64,000 nucleotides of DNA from Papio anubis (GCF_008728515.1 NC_044995.1:12783104-12847103); one strand, 5' to 3'; positions 46,300 through 58,909 are shown, counted from the first letter of the stretch. A program made the numbers and translations. Notes: generated from the sequence alone by a model not told the origin.

Positions 46300-47315
46300 A
46301 CCCGTTCTTCCATGAGACTGGCTTGTTCCATTTGAGGAGTGTAGGCATAGGTGTCAATGGTTCAAGACCTGGGCTTCGCTCACTGCATGGTACTGGCCTG
46401 TCACCAGAGACGGGGGCCCTGCAGCTCCACATTTTGCAGAACCTACAGAGAACTGACACTGAAGAGATATCTGATAAATACATAGCATATGGAAAGGTGT
46501 TTGAGGAGAAGCAAACCTTTTGTCCTACCAAAAAACTTCACAGTGGGAAAAATTGCAAGTGTGTTATGAGCATGGGAAGGCCTTCACTTTTGTCTTCATC
46601 CTGAGAAAGCAGGAGTACACGCACATCTTCGAAGGGCCTTACAAGTGTAGTAACATGGGGAATCCTCCAGCCAGAACTCTACCTCCTTTGAGCCCAAAAT
46701 ATTCACCCCAGAGAAAGTCCCCATAAGCGCAAGGAGTGTGGCCCAGCCGTGAGCAAAATTTTGCAAAACTCTCTTCTGCACCAAAATGGTCATACCCTAT
46801 GAAGGACTCCTAAGTTCAGGGAAAGTGGGGCAGTGCCAGCTGTCCTGGTGGCTTCCCTGGTACCTGACTTGAGGTTCATAAATGTTATATTCAGAGCTCT
46901 GCTTTCATTAGCAAAAACAAATTAACACCAGAGAATGGTTGTACAAATGCAATAACTACATGAAAGCTTTCAGTGAAGTATGAAACTTCATCCTGCAGAA
47001 TTCTCACCAGAGAAAGGCCCAGTGCATGCAGCTAATGTTGGAAAGCCTCTTCTCACAGTTTTAATCCTATGTAGCACCAGCTACTTTACAGCATTGTGAG
47101 TGTAGCATGTAGGAGAGCAAAAAATTGCAGCTTCTGCCTTGATGTGCACAAAGTGATTCACACTGGAAAAAACCTCTATGAGTGCAGCCAGTGTGGGAGA
47201 GCATCAGCCACAGCTCCTGCCTTGCTTGGCACCAGAAACTTCACCCTGGAGAAAAGCCTTTTTATTATAGTAAATGTAGGAAGGTCTTCAGCTCCTTTAT
47301 TTAATATAAAAGAAT
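46300..47315 (+). pseudogene. Decayed C2H2 finger exon
   Basis: Plus-strand string of broken finger units: GAAAAATTGCAAGTGTG..ATGGGAAGGCC at 46.55 kb, CCTTACAAGTGTAGTAACATGGGG at 46.64 kb, and best preserved at 47.09-47.31 kb with linkers VIHTGKNLYECSQCGRASA and a following WYQKLHPGEKPFYY-like unit. Many stops and shifts. Probably the finger part of the gene whose dead KRAB exon is at 44.64 kb. Two plus-strand Alus follow. Confidence 0.75.
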
Positions 47316-47321
47316 TCACAC

Positions 47322-47628
47322 TGGCCAGGTGTGGTGGCTCATGCCTGTAATCCCAGCACTTTGGGAGGCTGAGGCAGGGGGATCACCTCAGGTCAGGAGT
47401 TCGAGACCAGCCTGGCCAACATGGCAAAACCCCCTCTCTACAAAAAATACAAAAATCAGCTGGGCGTGGTGGCGCACATCTGTAATCCCAGCTATGCCAG
47501 AGACTGAGGCAGGAGAATCGCTTGACATCAGGAGGCTGAGGTTGCAGTGAGCTGAGTTGGAGCCACTGCACCCCAGCCTGGGTGACAGAGCAAGACCCTG
47601 TCTCCCCCACCAAAAAAAAAAAAAAAAA
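47322..47628 (+). mobile_element. Alu
   Basis: Sense, directly after the last finger relic. Confidence 0.92.
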
Positions 47629-47633
47629 GACAC

Positions 47634-47939
47634 AACTGGGCATGGTGGCTCATGCCTGTAATCCCAGCACTTTGGGAGGCCAAGGCAGGCAGATCACTTG
47701 AGGTCAGGAGTTCGAGATCGGCCTGGCCAACATAGTGAAACCCTGTCTCTACTAAAAACAGAAAAATTAGCCGGGCGTAGTGGCAGGCGCCTGTAATCCC
47801 AGCTACTCAGGAGGCTGAGGCAGGAGAATCACTTGACCTCGGGAGGCGGACATTGCAGTGAGCCAAGATCACGCCACTGCACTCCAGCCTGGGCAACAGA
47901 GTGAGACTCTATCTCAAAACAACAACAACAAAAAAAAAC
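47634..47939 (+). mobile_element. Alu
   Basis: Sense, (CAA)n tail. Confidence 0.92.
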
Positions 47940-47999
47940 AGACCCTACATGAGTAGCCTTCAGCCATGGCTAAACCTTGTGTAGAGGATTCCTCCCTGA

Positions 48000-48300
48000 G
48001 GAGACACTCCATGATGGCCCTGCATGTGGAGAAGCCGACAGAACCCATGTTCTGCAGCCCACTGAGGGACCTTGGCAGAGCTATGACACCACTGGGTCCT
48101 GTGGTGGAAGCCCATCTGGGTTTGATGGTGACTTCCCAGTTGCTTAATGTAAGTCACTCCCTGTTTCCTGCTTATACTACCTTGGAGGGATGGTAGGGGC
48201 CTTGCACGCATTGGGGTGGTATCATGCTCACTCGTGATGGGCTTTGATATGGACATGACCCCATTCCAAGTAAGGAGCCTAATTGGATAATTTCTTTCTC
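48000..48300. other. Unassigned DNA between Alus
   Basis: May be 3' flank of the dead finger gene; no clear finger unit. Confidence 0.35.
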
Positions 48301-48302
48301 TC

Positions 48303-48604
48303 TCTTTTTTTTTTTTTTTTTTTTTTTTGAGACAGAGTCTCTGTCGCCAAGCTGAAGTGCAGTGGTGCGATCTCAGCTCACTGCAACCTCTGCCTCCCAG
48401 GTTTAAGAGTTCCCCTGCCTCAGCCTCCCAAGTACCTGGGACTACAGGTATGTGCCACCTCACCTGGCTAATTTTTTGTATTTTAGTAGAGACAGGGTTT
48501 CACCATGTTGGCCAAGATGGTCTCGATCTCCTGACCTCGTGATCCACTCGCCTCGGCCTCCCAAAGTGCTGGGATTACAGGCGTGAGCCACTGCGCCCGG
48601 CCTC
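48303..48604 (-). mobile_element. Alu
   Basis: Antisense, full-length. Confidence 0.92.
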
Positions 48605-48642
48605 TCTGTTTTTCTTTTTCTTTTCTTCTCTTCTCTTCTCTC

Positions 48643-48935
48643 TATTTTTTTTGAGGCAGAGTCTCACTCTTGCTCAGGCTGGAGTGCAGTCGTGTGATCT
48701 CGGCTCACTGCAACCTCTGCCTCCCAAGTTCAAGCAATTCTCCTGCCTCAGCCTCCCAAGTAGCTTGAATTACAGGATGGTGCCACCATGCCTGCCTAAT
48801 TTTTGTATTTTTACTAGAGATGGAGTTTCACCATATATTGGCCAGGCTGGTCTCAAACTCCTGACCTGAAGTGATCCACCCACCTCGGCCTCCCAAAGTG
48901 CTGGGATTACTGGCGTGAGCCACCGCGCCCAGCCC
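48643..48935 (-). mobile_element. Alu
   Basis: Antisense; (TTCTC)n at its tail, 48609-48645. Confidence 0.9.
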
Positions 48936-49039
48936 TGATTGGATAGTTTCTGAGGGACTTGTGGGTAAGTTTCCCATTTTCCACAGACATTGTAAAGTGT
49001 GCATTTGACATCCATGATGTCTTCATTAAGTACTTATAA

Positions 49040-49735
49040 CAGAGGTTTTATGCATTCTTGTCATCACCTAGCCCTGGTGCCCTTACCTCAGAGAGTACAC
49101 TGGACTGTGTCATAATGCATTCATCACTCATTGGTTCACCTTTGGTATTGGAGTCCTGTTTAGAGGATGGAGTGAATTGAGCATGAAGGTGTTCTCAGAC
49201 TGGCCACGAGGAGCCCCTGTGCACTTGACTCAGGGCACAGCAGCAGGGAGCATCTCTCTGTCTAATTGTGGCTGCCCCTGGGAAAGAATGAAGGGCTGTG
49301 TTCTGAAGTTTCCCACCTGGAGTTTGCCTGGAGAGGGGAGTGGTTGGTCTGGAAGAAGCAAGAAAGTAGCCTCTCTTCCAAGGAATGTCTCCCCCAGCAA
49401 TGTCGAAAGCAAGCCCTCTGGAGGCCACACTTTGGTAGTATATTACCTTCTGGTATTCATACAAGCACTAGGTCAAGTATCATAAGTGGATAAGGAAACG
49501 CTGGATGTGAGGAAATAGAGCATGGGGAGCCTAGCAAACTGCTTGGTGACTGAACCCTTGCAGAATGAGGATGTGCAATGTCTTGAGGCCTATCCACCCG
49601 TTTATCTCCCACAGCTCTACTCATAACAAAAGGTTTTATGAATTCCTGTCATTTCCTAGTGGGCTGGGTACTTTTGGTTACCACCATGTGGTCAGGAACT
49701 CCAGGACTGTGACAAACATCCTCTATACCTCCTTT
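49040..49735 (+). repeat. Unit of a diverged local repeat
   Basis: 49060 and 49640 carry related text (TTCTTGTCATCACCTAG / TTCCTGTCATTTCCTAG), and 49465-49530 resembles 50225-50290 (GGTCAAGT..TAAGGAAA..GTGTGAGGA-type). Part of a 49.0-51.0 kb duplicated tract. Confidence 0.55.
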
Positions 49736-50185
49736 TTAAAAAACAGTTTAATTGAACTGTCAAATAATATACGTATAAAGTTCACCCATTATAAGTGTAC
49801 AATTTAATGATTTTAAGTAAATTTATACAGTTGTACAAACATCATCTTAGCCCATTCCTATCAGACTCAAAAGTTCCTTTACAGCCTTTGCAGCTAAGAT
49901 CCGCCCCCAGCCCCTGGCAACCACTAATCCTTTTTATGTCTTTTCTGGATGTCTCATGTAGATGGAATCATGTAATATGTGGCCTTTTGTGTCCAGCTTT
50001 TATCACTTACTGGAATGTTTTTGAGGTTCATACATGTTATAAATCACTCTTTTATTTATTGTGTTGCTGAATAGCATTTCATTGCATGGATATGCCACAT
50101 TTTATTTATTCACCAGTTGATGGACTTTTGGATTGTTTTCAGTTTTTGGCTATTATAAATAATGCTGTTATGAACATTTGCCATC
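49736..50185 (-). mobile_element. Old L1 (L1ME-like) 3' fragment
   Basis: AGTTCACCCATTATAAGTGT, CAGCCCCTGGCAACCACTAA and ATATGTGGCCTTTTGTGTCC. The strand is uncertain because such 3' ends are quoted in both senses. Confidence 0.65.
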
Positions 50186-50432
50186 TGGATGCCAGACTGT
50201 GTTAGGCAGTGTCACTTCCTTGTATTCAGACAGTGGTCAAGTCGGTATACTAAATGGTAAGGAAATACGGGTGTGAGGAATTAGGGAGTGAGTGAGACCA
50301 GTGACCTGAAGGAACTGTATCCAGTCCATAGGGACAGCCAAAACTTTGCTTTGATGCTTGAGTCCATGCAGGGTAAGGTTCTCAGGACCTGCAGACCTGC
50401 ACATCTATCAAAGCCATACAAATGCCAAAAGG

Positions 50433-50723
50433 CTTTTTTTTTTGAGACAGAGTCTCACCCTGTCACCCAGGCTGGAGTGCAGTGGTGCGATCTCGGCTCA
50501 CTGCAACCTCCGCCTCCCAGGTTCAACCGATTGTCCTGCCCCAGCCTCCTGAGTAGCTGGGATTATAGGTGCACACGACTACGCCTAACTAATTTTTGTA
50601 TTTTTAGTGGAGACGAGGTTTCACCATGTTGGTCAGGCTGATCTCAAACTCTTGACCTCGTGATCTACCTGCCTCGGCCTCCAAAGTGCTGGGATTATAG
50701 GCATGAGCCACCGCTCCTGGCCT
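50433..50723 (-). mobile_element. Alu
   Basis: Antisense, full-length. Confidence 0.92.
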
Positions 50724-50735
50724 TTTAAAGAACCA

Positions 50736-50880
50736 ATTTTTTTTTTTTTTTGTATTTTTAGTAGAGACAAGGTTTCTCCATGTTGGTCAGGATGGTCTCA
50801 TACTGCCGATCTCAGATGATCCGCTCGCCTCGGCCTCCCAAAGTGCTGGGATTACAGGTGTGAGCCACTGTGCCCGGCCA
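50736..50880 (-). mobile_element. Alu part
   Basis: Antisense; T-run joins directly to TGTATTTTTAGTAGAGAC, left arm absent. Confidence 0.85.
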
Positions 50881-50884
50881 CCAA

Positions 50885-52403
50885 AATAATTTTTATACCT
50901 TCCTCTCATGCTCCCTTGGACCAGGCACCTTTTGGGCATCACTATGTGGTCAGGAACTCTAGGACTGTTAGGCGAGACTCAGCGAGGCTTCCTGGTGGAC
51001 TCTAGCAGCTGTGATCTTCATTCCTTTCTGGTTACATTCTCACTGAGGCAGGGCTAACCCCAACAAGGAATGGAAGAGGGTGGGCAAGGTAACACAAGAC
51101 TGTTGGATTCTCCAGACTTCCAAGAGGAATGGGAGATATGTAACTGTATGTGGAAATCACCTCGTTTGTAAAAGTTCCTACCTATTTACAAAACACTTAA
51201 GGAGTTAGGAAAAAGTGCTATTCAGCAAAACCAATGTATAGTCCATGAATGATCCCCGGGCTACGCTATGACTTCCAGATAAGGGTTAAACCCCTTAAAC
51301 GCACCCCGCCCTCAAAAGGGCTGGCCTGAGAAGGATGGAGAGCCCCAAGTCTGCCCCATACTATGTCACTGGGTGAGTGGCAACTGCTGCTATCTCTCAT
51401 GCCCTTGTGCCTGTCTGCCCTACCTAGCACCATGAAGAGAGGAAGGAGATGACATCACCCATGGAAGGACTTATATACCCTGTCCAGTCTCATTGTTGGC
51501 AAAAACACAGTCAGCCAAGTTGACACCTCCCTGGTAATTCCAGAAGTCCTCTGGACCACTCAGGTTGCTTCAGACCTACCCGTCTAGAGGAAGAAATGAC
51601 ATCCACGCCAAAAAGTATGTGCCCTGAAAAACATACCTTCTGAAGTTTCTTTCAACACTACTGGAGACAGAGGTCAGTGGAGCCCGAGTAAATGTCCAGG
51701 TAAGCTGCATGAAGGGTGGGAGAGTGGCATGGGCCATCAGAGCTTAATTGTACATTGCTTGGGCAGCCACGGTTAGATCTTGAACACCTTGCTCCCATTC
51801 TGTGCTCTAATCTCTCCACTTGGGCCATTAGGTAACAGCCATGCTGGGGGTCAGTGCAGTGGGGATGTTTCCATGGTGATGCCAGAACAGCCCGTGCCAC
51901 AGCCTGCTGACCTTATCCTTTGACCTGCCCAGAAGTCCAGAGATGCTGGGAACGCTTACTGTAGCCTCCATGCTGGCCTTATGGAGACACCAAGATTCCT
52001 GGATGTGGAATCCACTGAGCACCTTTGCCTGCAGACTTCAGTGCCAGGGGCCACATCGACAACCCCTGACTCTCCCAATACTGTTCCTCTACCCACAAGC
52101 CCCTGTGGTTCCCTAAAAGGAGATGATATTGTTTTCCCCACTCCCTGCCTTGACACCTAGACTCAGGCCTGACTGCAGTCATCTGCCAAGTTGTCTCTGG
52201 AAAACCTTTGACACAGGTATTGTGAATGCCCCAGGCTCTGTCTTTATCCCCACCACTACCAAGCCCAGTAATTACCCATTCTCTTAGGACCTGACCCATC
52301 TCCACCTCCCAGGCTTTCTCCTGATCCAAGGCTGTCTGGGAAATCCAGCTCCAACGTAACAGTTGCTTTTGAGGCTCCCCAAAGGGCTTGTGAAATATTC
52401 AGC
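50885..52403. other. Unassigned intergenic DNA
   Basis: The first 100 bp repeats 49.66-49.71 kb (GTGGTCAGGAACTC(T/C)AGGACTG). A TATA-like TTATATACCC at about 51.47 kb could belong to an old LTR; not identified. Confidence 0.45.
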
Positions 52404-52900
52404 CTTTTTTTTTTTTTTTTTTTTTTGAGACAGAGTCTCACTCTGTTGCCCACGATGGAGCGCAGTGGAGCTATCTCGGCTTACTGCAGCCTCTGCCCCC
52501 TGGGTTCCAGCAGTTCTTCTGCCACAGCCTCCCTAGTACCTGGGATTATAGGCATGTGCTGCCACACCCAGCTAATTTTTTTTTTTTTTTTTGAGATGGA
52601 GTCTCAGTCTGTCACCCAGGCTGGAGTGCAATGGTGTGGTCTCGGCTCACTGCAACCTCTGCCTCCCAGGTTGAAGTGATTCTCCTGCCTCAGCCTCCCA
52701 CATAGCTAGCTGGGACTACAGACTCATGCAACCACACCTGGCTAATTTTTGTATTTTTAGTAGAGACGGGGTTTCACTATATTGGCTAGGCTGGTCTCAA
52801 ACTCCTAACCTCATGATCCACCCGCCTCAGCCTCCCAAAGTACTGGGATTACAGGCGTGAGCCGCTACACCTGGCCTACACCCAGCTAATTTTTGTGAAA
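52404..52900 (-). mobile_element. Alu with inner Alu
   Basis: Outer left part 52404-52578; inner copy 52579-52877. ACACCCAGCTAATTTTT occurs on both sides of the inner copy as its target duplication. Confidence 0.88.
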
Positions 52901-53410
52901 TAGTCAAGATTTTAAGATGCCATTACCTAAAAGTAAGATGATTGCACAGCAGGGGACTGAGTCATAGGCTTCTGTGAGGCATCTGAGGAAGCCGGCCACA
53001 GTGGCTGGCATGTCAGTTGCAGTGCCCCCTGGAGGTGGAACTGGCTCTGCAATTCGCCTTGGTTCTACCCAAGACCTGGACCTTCGTTTGCCACCCATCC
53101 TGCCTTTGAGAGTGCAGAGAGCGTTACCTTTTGGTTTCCAGTTCTCTTCACTGAAGTCCAAACCCGAAAGGGGGTGGGGGAAGGCCCTCCAAGCTTCAAT
53201 CCTTCCCTTTAACCCCTTGTTTTAGCAGCTCAGCCCACTCAATCCACAGAAGACGCCTATCTAGAGGCCCAGGCTGTTAGCCTCCAGGCCTTAGTTCACA
53301 TGCTGTTAGGATGGACATACTTGTTCCATACCTTATGACCTAGAAAAACCAATGTACATTGATCAAACAAAAGGAATAGCCATGATGTTAATAACATCAA
53401 TACTATTATT
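52901..53410. other. Unassigned intergenic DNA
   Basis: No gene or repeat recognised. Confidence 0.45.
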
Positions 53411-53419
53411 ATTTTTATG

Positions 53420-53708
53420 CTTATTGAGGTGGAGTCTTGTTCTGTCGCCCAGGCTGGAGAGTGCAATGGTGTGATTTCGGCTCACTGCAAGCTCCACCTC
53501 CCAGGTTCAAGTGATTCTCCAGCCTCAGCCTCCCAAATAGCTGGGATTACAGGCACCTGCCACCACGCCTGGCTATTTTTTGTATTTTTAGGAGAGACAG
53601 GGTTTCGCCATGTTGGCCAGGCTGGTCTTGAACTCCTGACCTCAGCTGATCTGCCCACCTCAGCCTCCCAAAGTGCTGGGATTACAGGCATGAGCCACCA
53701 CACCCAGC
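53420..53708 (-). mobile_element. Alu
   Basis: Antisense; T-run lost. Confidence 0.9.
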
Positions 53709-53828
53709 CCCAACATCAGTACTGTTTGCTGACTGCTTATTCTGGACCAGTTATGCTCATGTTCACTTAATTCATATTATTTTATTGTATCCTCCCTACT
53801 ATCTTATGAGATAAGAAGTGGAGAGTAT

Positions 53829-54092
53829 GGGCCGGGCGTGGTGGCTCACACGTGTAATCCCAGCACTTTGGGAGGCCGAGGCGGGCAGATCACGAGGTCA
53901 GGAGACCAGCCGTGCCAACATAGTGAAACCCCGTGTCTACTAAAAATACAAAAATTAGCCGGGTGTGGTGGCGCACACCTGTAATCCCCGCTACTCATGA
54001 AGCTGAGGTTGCAGTGAGCTGAGACCATGCCATTGAACTCCAGCCTGGGTGACAGAGTGAGACTCTATCTCAAAAAAAAAAAAAAAAAAAAA
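53829..54092 (+). mobile_element. Alu, internal deletion
   Basis: CGCTACTCATGAAGCTGAGG skips about 35 bp of the right arm. Confidence 0.88.
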
Positions 54093-54224
54093 AAGGAAGT
54101 TGAGAGTGTGGATTCTAGACCTGTTCTGGAGGCTCAAAGCTTGGCTCTCATAGTTTGTCAGGGTAACTTGTAACTTGCCATAAGGGTCAAATCTCAGTCC
54201 CTTCTCTGTTCCTGACAGGCACCA

Positions 54225-54380
54225 AATAGTTCATGCTGGAGAAAGGCTTTATTAATGTGGCAAATGTGAGAAAATGTTTAGCCCATGTAGTGCACTCGTT
54301 TAGCAACAAGGTTTGTGTTAGAAAAAGGCATATGACTGCAGTGAACCTAGAAACCCCTTCAACTGCTGTTGTGACATTTT
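54225..54380 (+). pseudogene. Finger scrap (decayed C2H2)
   Basis: Reads HQIVHAGERLY, stop, CGKCEKMFSPCSALV, stop, then KKAYDCSEPRNPFN: about two finger units with three stops. Followed by an old Alu half. Similarity of 54.54 kb (TTCAGAGCCCTGCTGCTATTA) to 46.89 kb (TTCAGAGCTCTGCTTTCATTA) suggests a duplicate of the 46-47 kb remnant. Confidence 0.6.
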
Positions 54381-54391
54381 CAGTATAAAAA

Positions 54392-54515
54392 TGGGCAGGA
54401 TGCAATAGTATGCACCTGTAGTCCCAGTTCCTCAGGAGGCTAAGGTGGGAGGATTGCTTGAGCCCAGGAGTTCAAGACCAGCCTGGGCAATATAAGGAGA
54501 CCCTGGCTCTAAAAA
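54392..54515 (+). mobile_element. Alu monomer (old)
   Basis: GGGCAGGATGCAATAGTATG to an A-rich end. Confidence 0.75.
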
Positions 54516-54584
54516 CAAACATAAAACCTAAGTGACACTTCAGAGCCCTGCTGCTATTATCCTGTCAGTATAAAAATGAATTCC

Positions 54585-54885
54585 CGGCCGGGCACAGTGG
54601 CTCACGCCTGTAATCCCAGCACTTTGGGAAGCCAAGGCAGGCAGATAACCTGAGGCCAGGAGTTCGAGACCAGCCTGGTCAACATAGTGAAATCCCGTCT
54701 CTACTAAAAATACAAAAATTAGCCGGGTGTGGTGGTGGGCACCTGTAATCCTAGCTACTCAGGAGGCTGAGACAGGAGGATCGCTTGAGCCCAGGACGCG
54801 GAGGTTGCAGTGAGACGAGATCATGGCACGGCACTCAAGCTTGGGCACCAGAGTGAGACTCTGTCTCAAAAAAAAAAAAAAAAAA
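54585..54885 (+). mobile_element. Alu
   Basis: Sense; AA(A/G)TGAATTC at both sides. Confidence 0.92.
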
Positions 54886-55484
54886 AGAAAAAGAAAATAA
54901 AAAGTGAATTCTGCAGCACACCAAAAAGCTAATCCACCACCATCAAGAAGGCTTTAATCCTGGGATGCAAGGTTGGTTCAATATATACAAATAAATAAAT
55001 GTGATTCGTCACATTAACAGAAACTGGAACAAAAAGCACATGATCATCTCAATAGATGCTGAAAAACCTTTCATAAAATTCAACAGCCCTTTATGTTAAA
55101 AATCCTCAATAAACTAGGCATTGAGGGAACATACCTCAAAATAATAAGAGCCATCTATGACAGACTCACAGTCAACATCATACCAAATGGGCAAAAGCTG
55201 GAAGCATTCCCTGGAGAACTGGAAAAAGACAAAGATGCCATCTCTCACAACTGCTTTTCAACATAGTACTGGAAGTCTTGGCCAGAGCAGTCAGTCAAGA
55301 GAAAGAATAAAGATTTCCAGATAGAACGTCAAAGTCTCTCTCTTGGCAGATCATAGGACTCTATACCTAGAAAACCCCATAGTCTGTGCCCAAAGGCTCC
55401 CAGAATTGATGAACAGCTTCAGTAAGGTTTGAGGATACAAAATCATGTGCAAAAATCAGTAGCATTTCTTTCTTTTCTTTCTTT

Positions 55485-55785
55485 TTCTTTTTTTTTTAAG
55501 ACAGAGTCTCACTCTGTCACCCAGGCTGGAGTGCAGCGGTGCGATCTCTGCTCACTGCAAGCTCCACCACCTCCCAGGTTCACGCCGTTCTCCTGCCTCA
55601 GCCTCCCTAGAAGCTGGGACTACAGGCGCCCACCACCACGCCTGGCTAATTTTTTTGTATTTTTAGTAGAGACGGGGTTTCACCATGTTTGCCAGGATGG
55701 TCTCGATCTCCTGACCTCGTGATCCCCCTGCCTCGGCCTCCCAAAGTGCTGGGATTACAGGCGTGAGCCACCGCACCTGGCCAAA
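55485..55785 (-). mobile_element. Alu in L1
   Basis: Antisense; AAAAATCAGTAGCATTTCT duplicated on both sides. Confidence 0.94.
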
Positions 55786-57041
55786 AATCAGTAGCATTTC
55801 TATACACCAATAATATCCTAGCTGAGAGTCAAATCAACAATTCAATCTCATTCACAATAACTACAAAAAGAATAAAATACTTAAGAATACAGCTAACCAG
55901 GGGGCGAAAGATTTCTTCAATGAGAACCACAGAACACTGCTGAAAGAAATCAGAGATGACACAAACAAATGGAAAAACGTTCCATGCTATGGATAGGAAG
56001 AATTGATATTGTTAAAATGGTCATACTGTCCACAGGAATTTACAGATTCAATGCCATTCCTATCAAACTACCAATGTCATTTTTCACAAAATTAGAAAAA
56101 ATTATTCTAAAATTCTCATGGAACCAAAAAGAGCCTGAATAGCCAATGCAATCCTAAGCAAAAAGAACAAAGCCAGAGGTGTCACACTACCTGACTTCAA
56201 ACTTACACTAGAAGGCTACAGTAACTAAAACAGCATAGTGCTGGTATAAAAACAGACACATACACCAATGCAACATGTTAGAGAACCCAGTAATAAAGCT
56301 GCACACCTATACCTATTTCGTCTTCAACAAAGCTGAACCAAATGGGGAACAAATCAATGGGGAAAACAAACCAATGGGGAAAGGACTCCCTATTCAATAA
56401 ATGGTGCTGGGATAACTGGCTAGCCATATGCAGAAGATTGAAACTGAACCTCCTTACTCCATGTACACAAAATCAACTCAAGATGGATTAATGACAAATA
56501 TAAGACCTAAAACTATAGAAAACCTAGGAAATACCATCCTGGACGGGGGCGTTGACAAATATTTCATGACAAAGTCTCCAAAAGCAATTGCAAAAAAAAA
56601 AAAAAAAGGAAGGAGCTTCTGCACAACAAAATAAACTATTAACAGAGTAAACAGACAACCTACAGAATGGGAGAAAATATTTGCAAACTATGCACCTGAC
56701 AAAGTTCTAATATCCAGAATCTATAAGGAATTTAACAAGCAATAACAAAAACATTAACATATGAGCAAAGGACATGAACAGACACTTCTCAAAAGAAGAC
56801 GTACATTTATGAAACAAGCATATGAAAAAATGCTCAAGTTCATTAATCATTAGAGAAATGCAAATCAAAACCACAATGAGATACCACCTCATACCAGTCA
56901 GAATGGCAATTATTAAAAAGTCAAAAAATAATAGATGCTGGCAAGGTTGTGGAGAAAAGGGAATACTTACACACTGCTCGTGGGAATGTAAATTAGTTCA
57001 GCCACTGTGGAAAGCCATTTGATGATTTCTCAAAAAATTTG

Positions 57042-57348
57042 GGCCTGGCACGGTGGCTCAAGCCTGTAATCCCAGCACTTTGGGAGGCTGAGGCGGGCGG
57101 ATCACGAGGTCAGGAGATGGAGACCATCCTGGCTAACACAGTGAAACCCTGTCTCCACTGAAAATACAAAAAAATTAGCCAGGTGTGGTGGTGGGCACCT
57201 GTAGTCCCAGCTACTCGGGAGGCTGAGGCAGGAGGATGGCGTGAACCCAAGAGGCGGAGCTTGCAGTGATCTGAGATTGTGCCACTGCACTCCAGCCTGG
57301 GCGACAGAGCAAGACTCTGTCTCAAAAACAACAACAACAAAACAAGCA
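57042..57348 (+). mobile_element. Alu in L1
   Basis: Sense; CTCAAGCCTG present but GATTGTGCCACTGC at the second diagnostic site. Confidence 0.92.
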
Positions 57349-57636
57349 AACAAACAAAAACTTAACTACCATTCGACCCAGCAATCCCATTACAGGCATA
57401 TACCCAAAGGACTATAAATTGTTCTACCAAAAAGACATGCACTTGTATGTTCATTGCAGCACTATTCACAATGGCAAAGACATAGAATCAGCCTAGATTC
57501 CATGCCCATCAGCAATGGATTGGATTTTTAAAAATGTACATATACACCATGGAATACTACACATGGATTAAACAAGAATGCAAGTATGTCCTTTGCAGCA
57601 ACATGATGCCGCTGGAGGCCATTAACTTAAGCAAAT

Positions 57637-57905
57637 TACCTGTAATTCCAGCACTTTGGGAGGCCAAGGCAGGTGGATCACAAGGTCAGGAGTTTGAGAC
57701 CAGCCTGGCCAATATTGTGAAACCCTGTCTCTACTAAAAATACAAAAGTTAGCCAGGCATGGTGGCGGGTGCCTGTAGTCCCAGCTACTCGGGAGGGTGA
57801 GGCAGGAGAATCGCTTGAACCAGGGAGGCAGAGGTTGCAGTGAGCTGAGATCCTGCCACCGCACTCTAACCTGGGCAACAGAGTGAGACTGTCTAAAAAA
57901 AAAAT
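57637..57905 (+). mobile_element. Alu in L1, 5' truncated
   Basis: Begins at ACCTGTAATTCCAGC. Confidence 0.88.
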
Positions 57906-58214
57906 TAAAAATAAAAAAACTTAGTACAAGAACGTAAAACCGGATATTGCACATATTCACTCATTAAGTGGAAGGTTAAGCATTGAGTACACATGGACAC
58001 AAAGAACAGAACAATAGACACCCAGGCCTACTTGAGAGTGGAGGGTGGGGGATGAGGATCAAAAACAAAAAACTTGAGGAAGAGGTTACTATGCTCACGA
58101 TCTGGGTGACATCATTGGTAAACCAAACTCCAGCAACATGCAATTTACCCATGTAACAAACCTGCACATGCAACCCCTGAACTTAAAATGAACCTTGGAA
58201 AAAAGAAGAAAAAA

Positions 58215-58410
58215 AATGAATTGCATGTGAGAGACACTATGAGCATTTCTGAAATTTCCCTCAGCCAGATGTGGAATCACATGTCTGTCTCCAGTGGAGG
58301 GATATTCTGGGAGTGTCAAGCATGGGAAAGCTTCCAGGAACTTTGGTGTATTTTCTGACCTGCTGAGAGACCAGGGCAGAGCTAAGTTTCGGAAAGGATG
58401 TAAGTCTATG
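58215..58410 (+). pseudogene. Possible finger scrap after the L1
   Basis: After the L1 tail, CTCCAGTGGAGGGATATTC..GTGTCAAGCATGGGAAAGC resembles a linker plus CxxC start of a C2H2 unit (ACTGGAGAAAGGCC..TGTGGGAAAGC). It may continue the 54.2 kb scrap, split by the L1 and Alu insertions. Weak. Confidence 0.35.
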
Positions 58411-58487
58411 TCTAGATTTATTTATTTATTTTTTGTATGTGTATGTTTAGTTTTTCCAGGACCATTTGTTGAAAAAAGATATTTGGG

Positions 58488-58783
58488 CCGGGCGCGGTGG
58501 CTTGTGCCTGTAATCCCAGCACTTTGGGAGGCCGAGACGGGCGGATCACGAGGTCAGGAGATCGAGACCATCCTGGCTAACATGGTGAAACCCCGTCTCT
58601 ACTAAAAAATACAAAAAACTAGCCGGGCGCGGTGGCGGGCGCCTGTACTCCCAGCTACTCGGGAGGCTGAGGCAGGAGAATGGCGTGAACCCGGGAGGCG
58701 GAGCTTGCAGTGAGCTGAGATCCGGCCACTGCACTCCAGCCTGGGCGACAGAGCGAGACTCCATCTCAAAAAAGAAAAAAAGA
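58488..58783 (+). mobile_element. Monkey-type AluY
   Basis: Very close to consensus, with GATCCGGCCACTGC; AAAGATATTTG at both sides. Young. Confidence 0.93.
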
Positions 58784-58909
58784 TATTTGTTCCACTGTAT
58801 TGCCTTTGTTCCTTTTACAAAGATCAGTTGGCTATACATATTTTTGTCTGTTTCTAGGCTCTCTATTGATCCATTTGTCTTTTCTTTTGCCTGTACCACA
58901 CTAACTTTT

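Larger units (their letters stand above)
54905..58215 (+). mobile_element. 5'-truncated L1, ORF2 3' part and 3' UTR
   Basis: Co-linear L1: GGGATGCAAGGTTGGTTCAA, TATGACAGACTCACAGTCAA, GACTTCAAACTTACACTAGA, ATGAGATACCACCTCATACC, and the 3' end ACCCATGTAACAAACCTGCA at 58.15 kb. Three Alus interrupt it. Reading frame broken. Confidence 0.9.
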
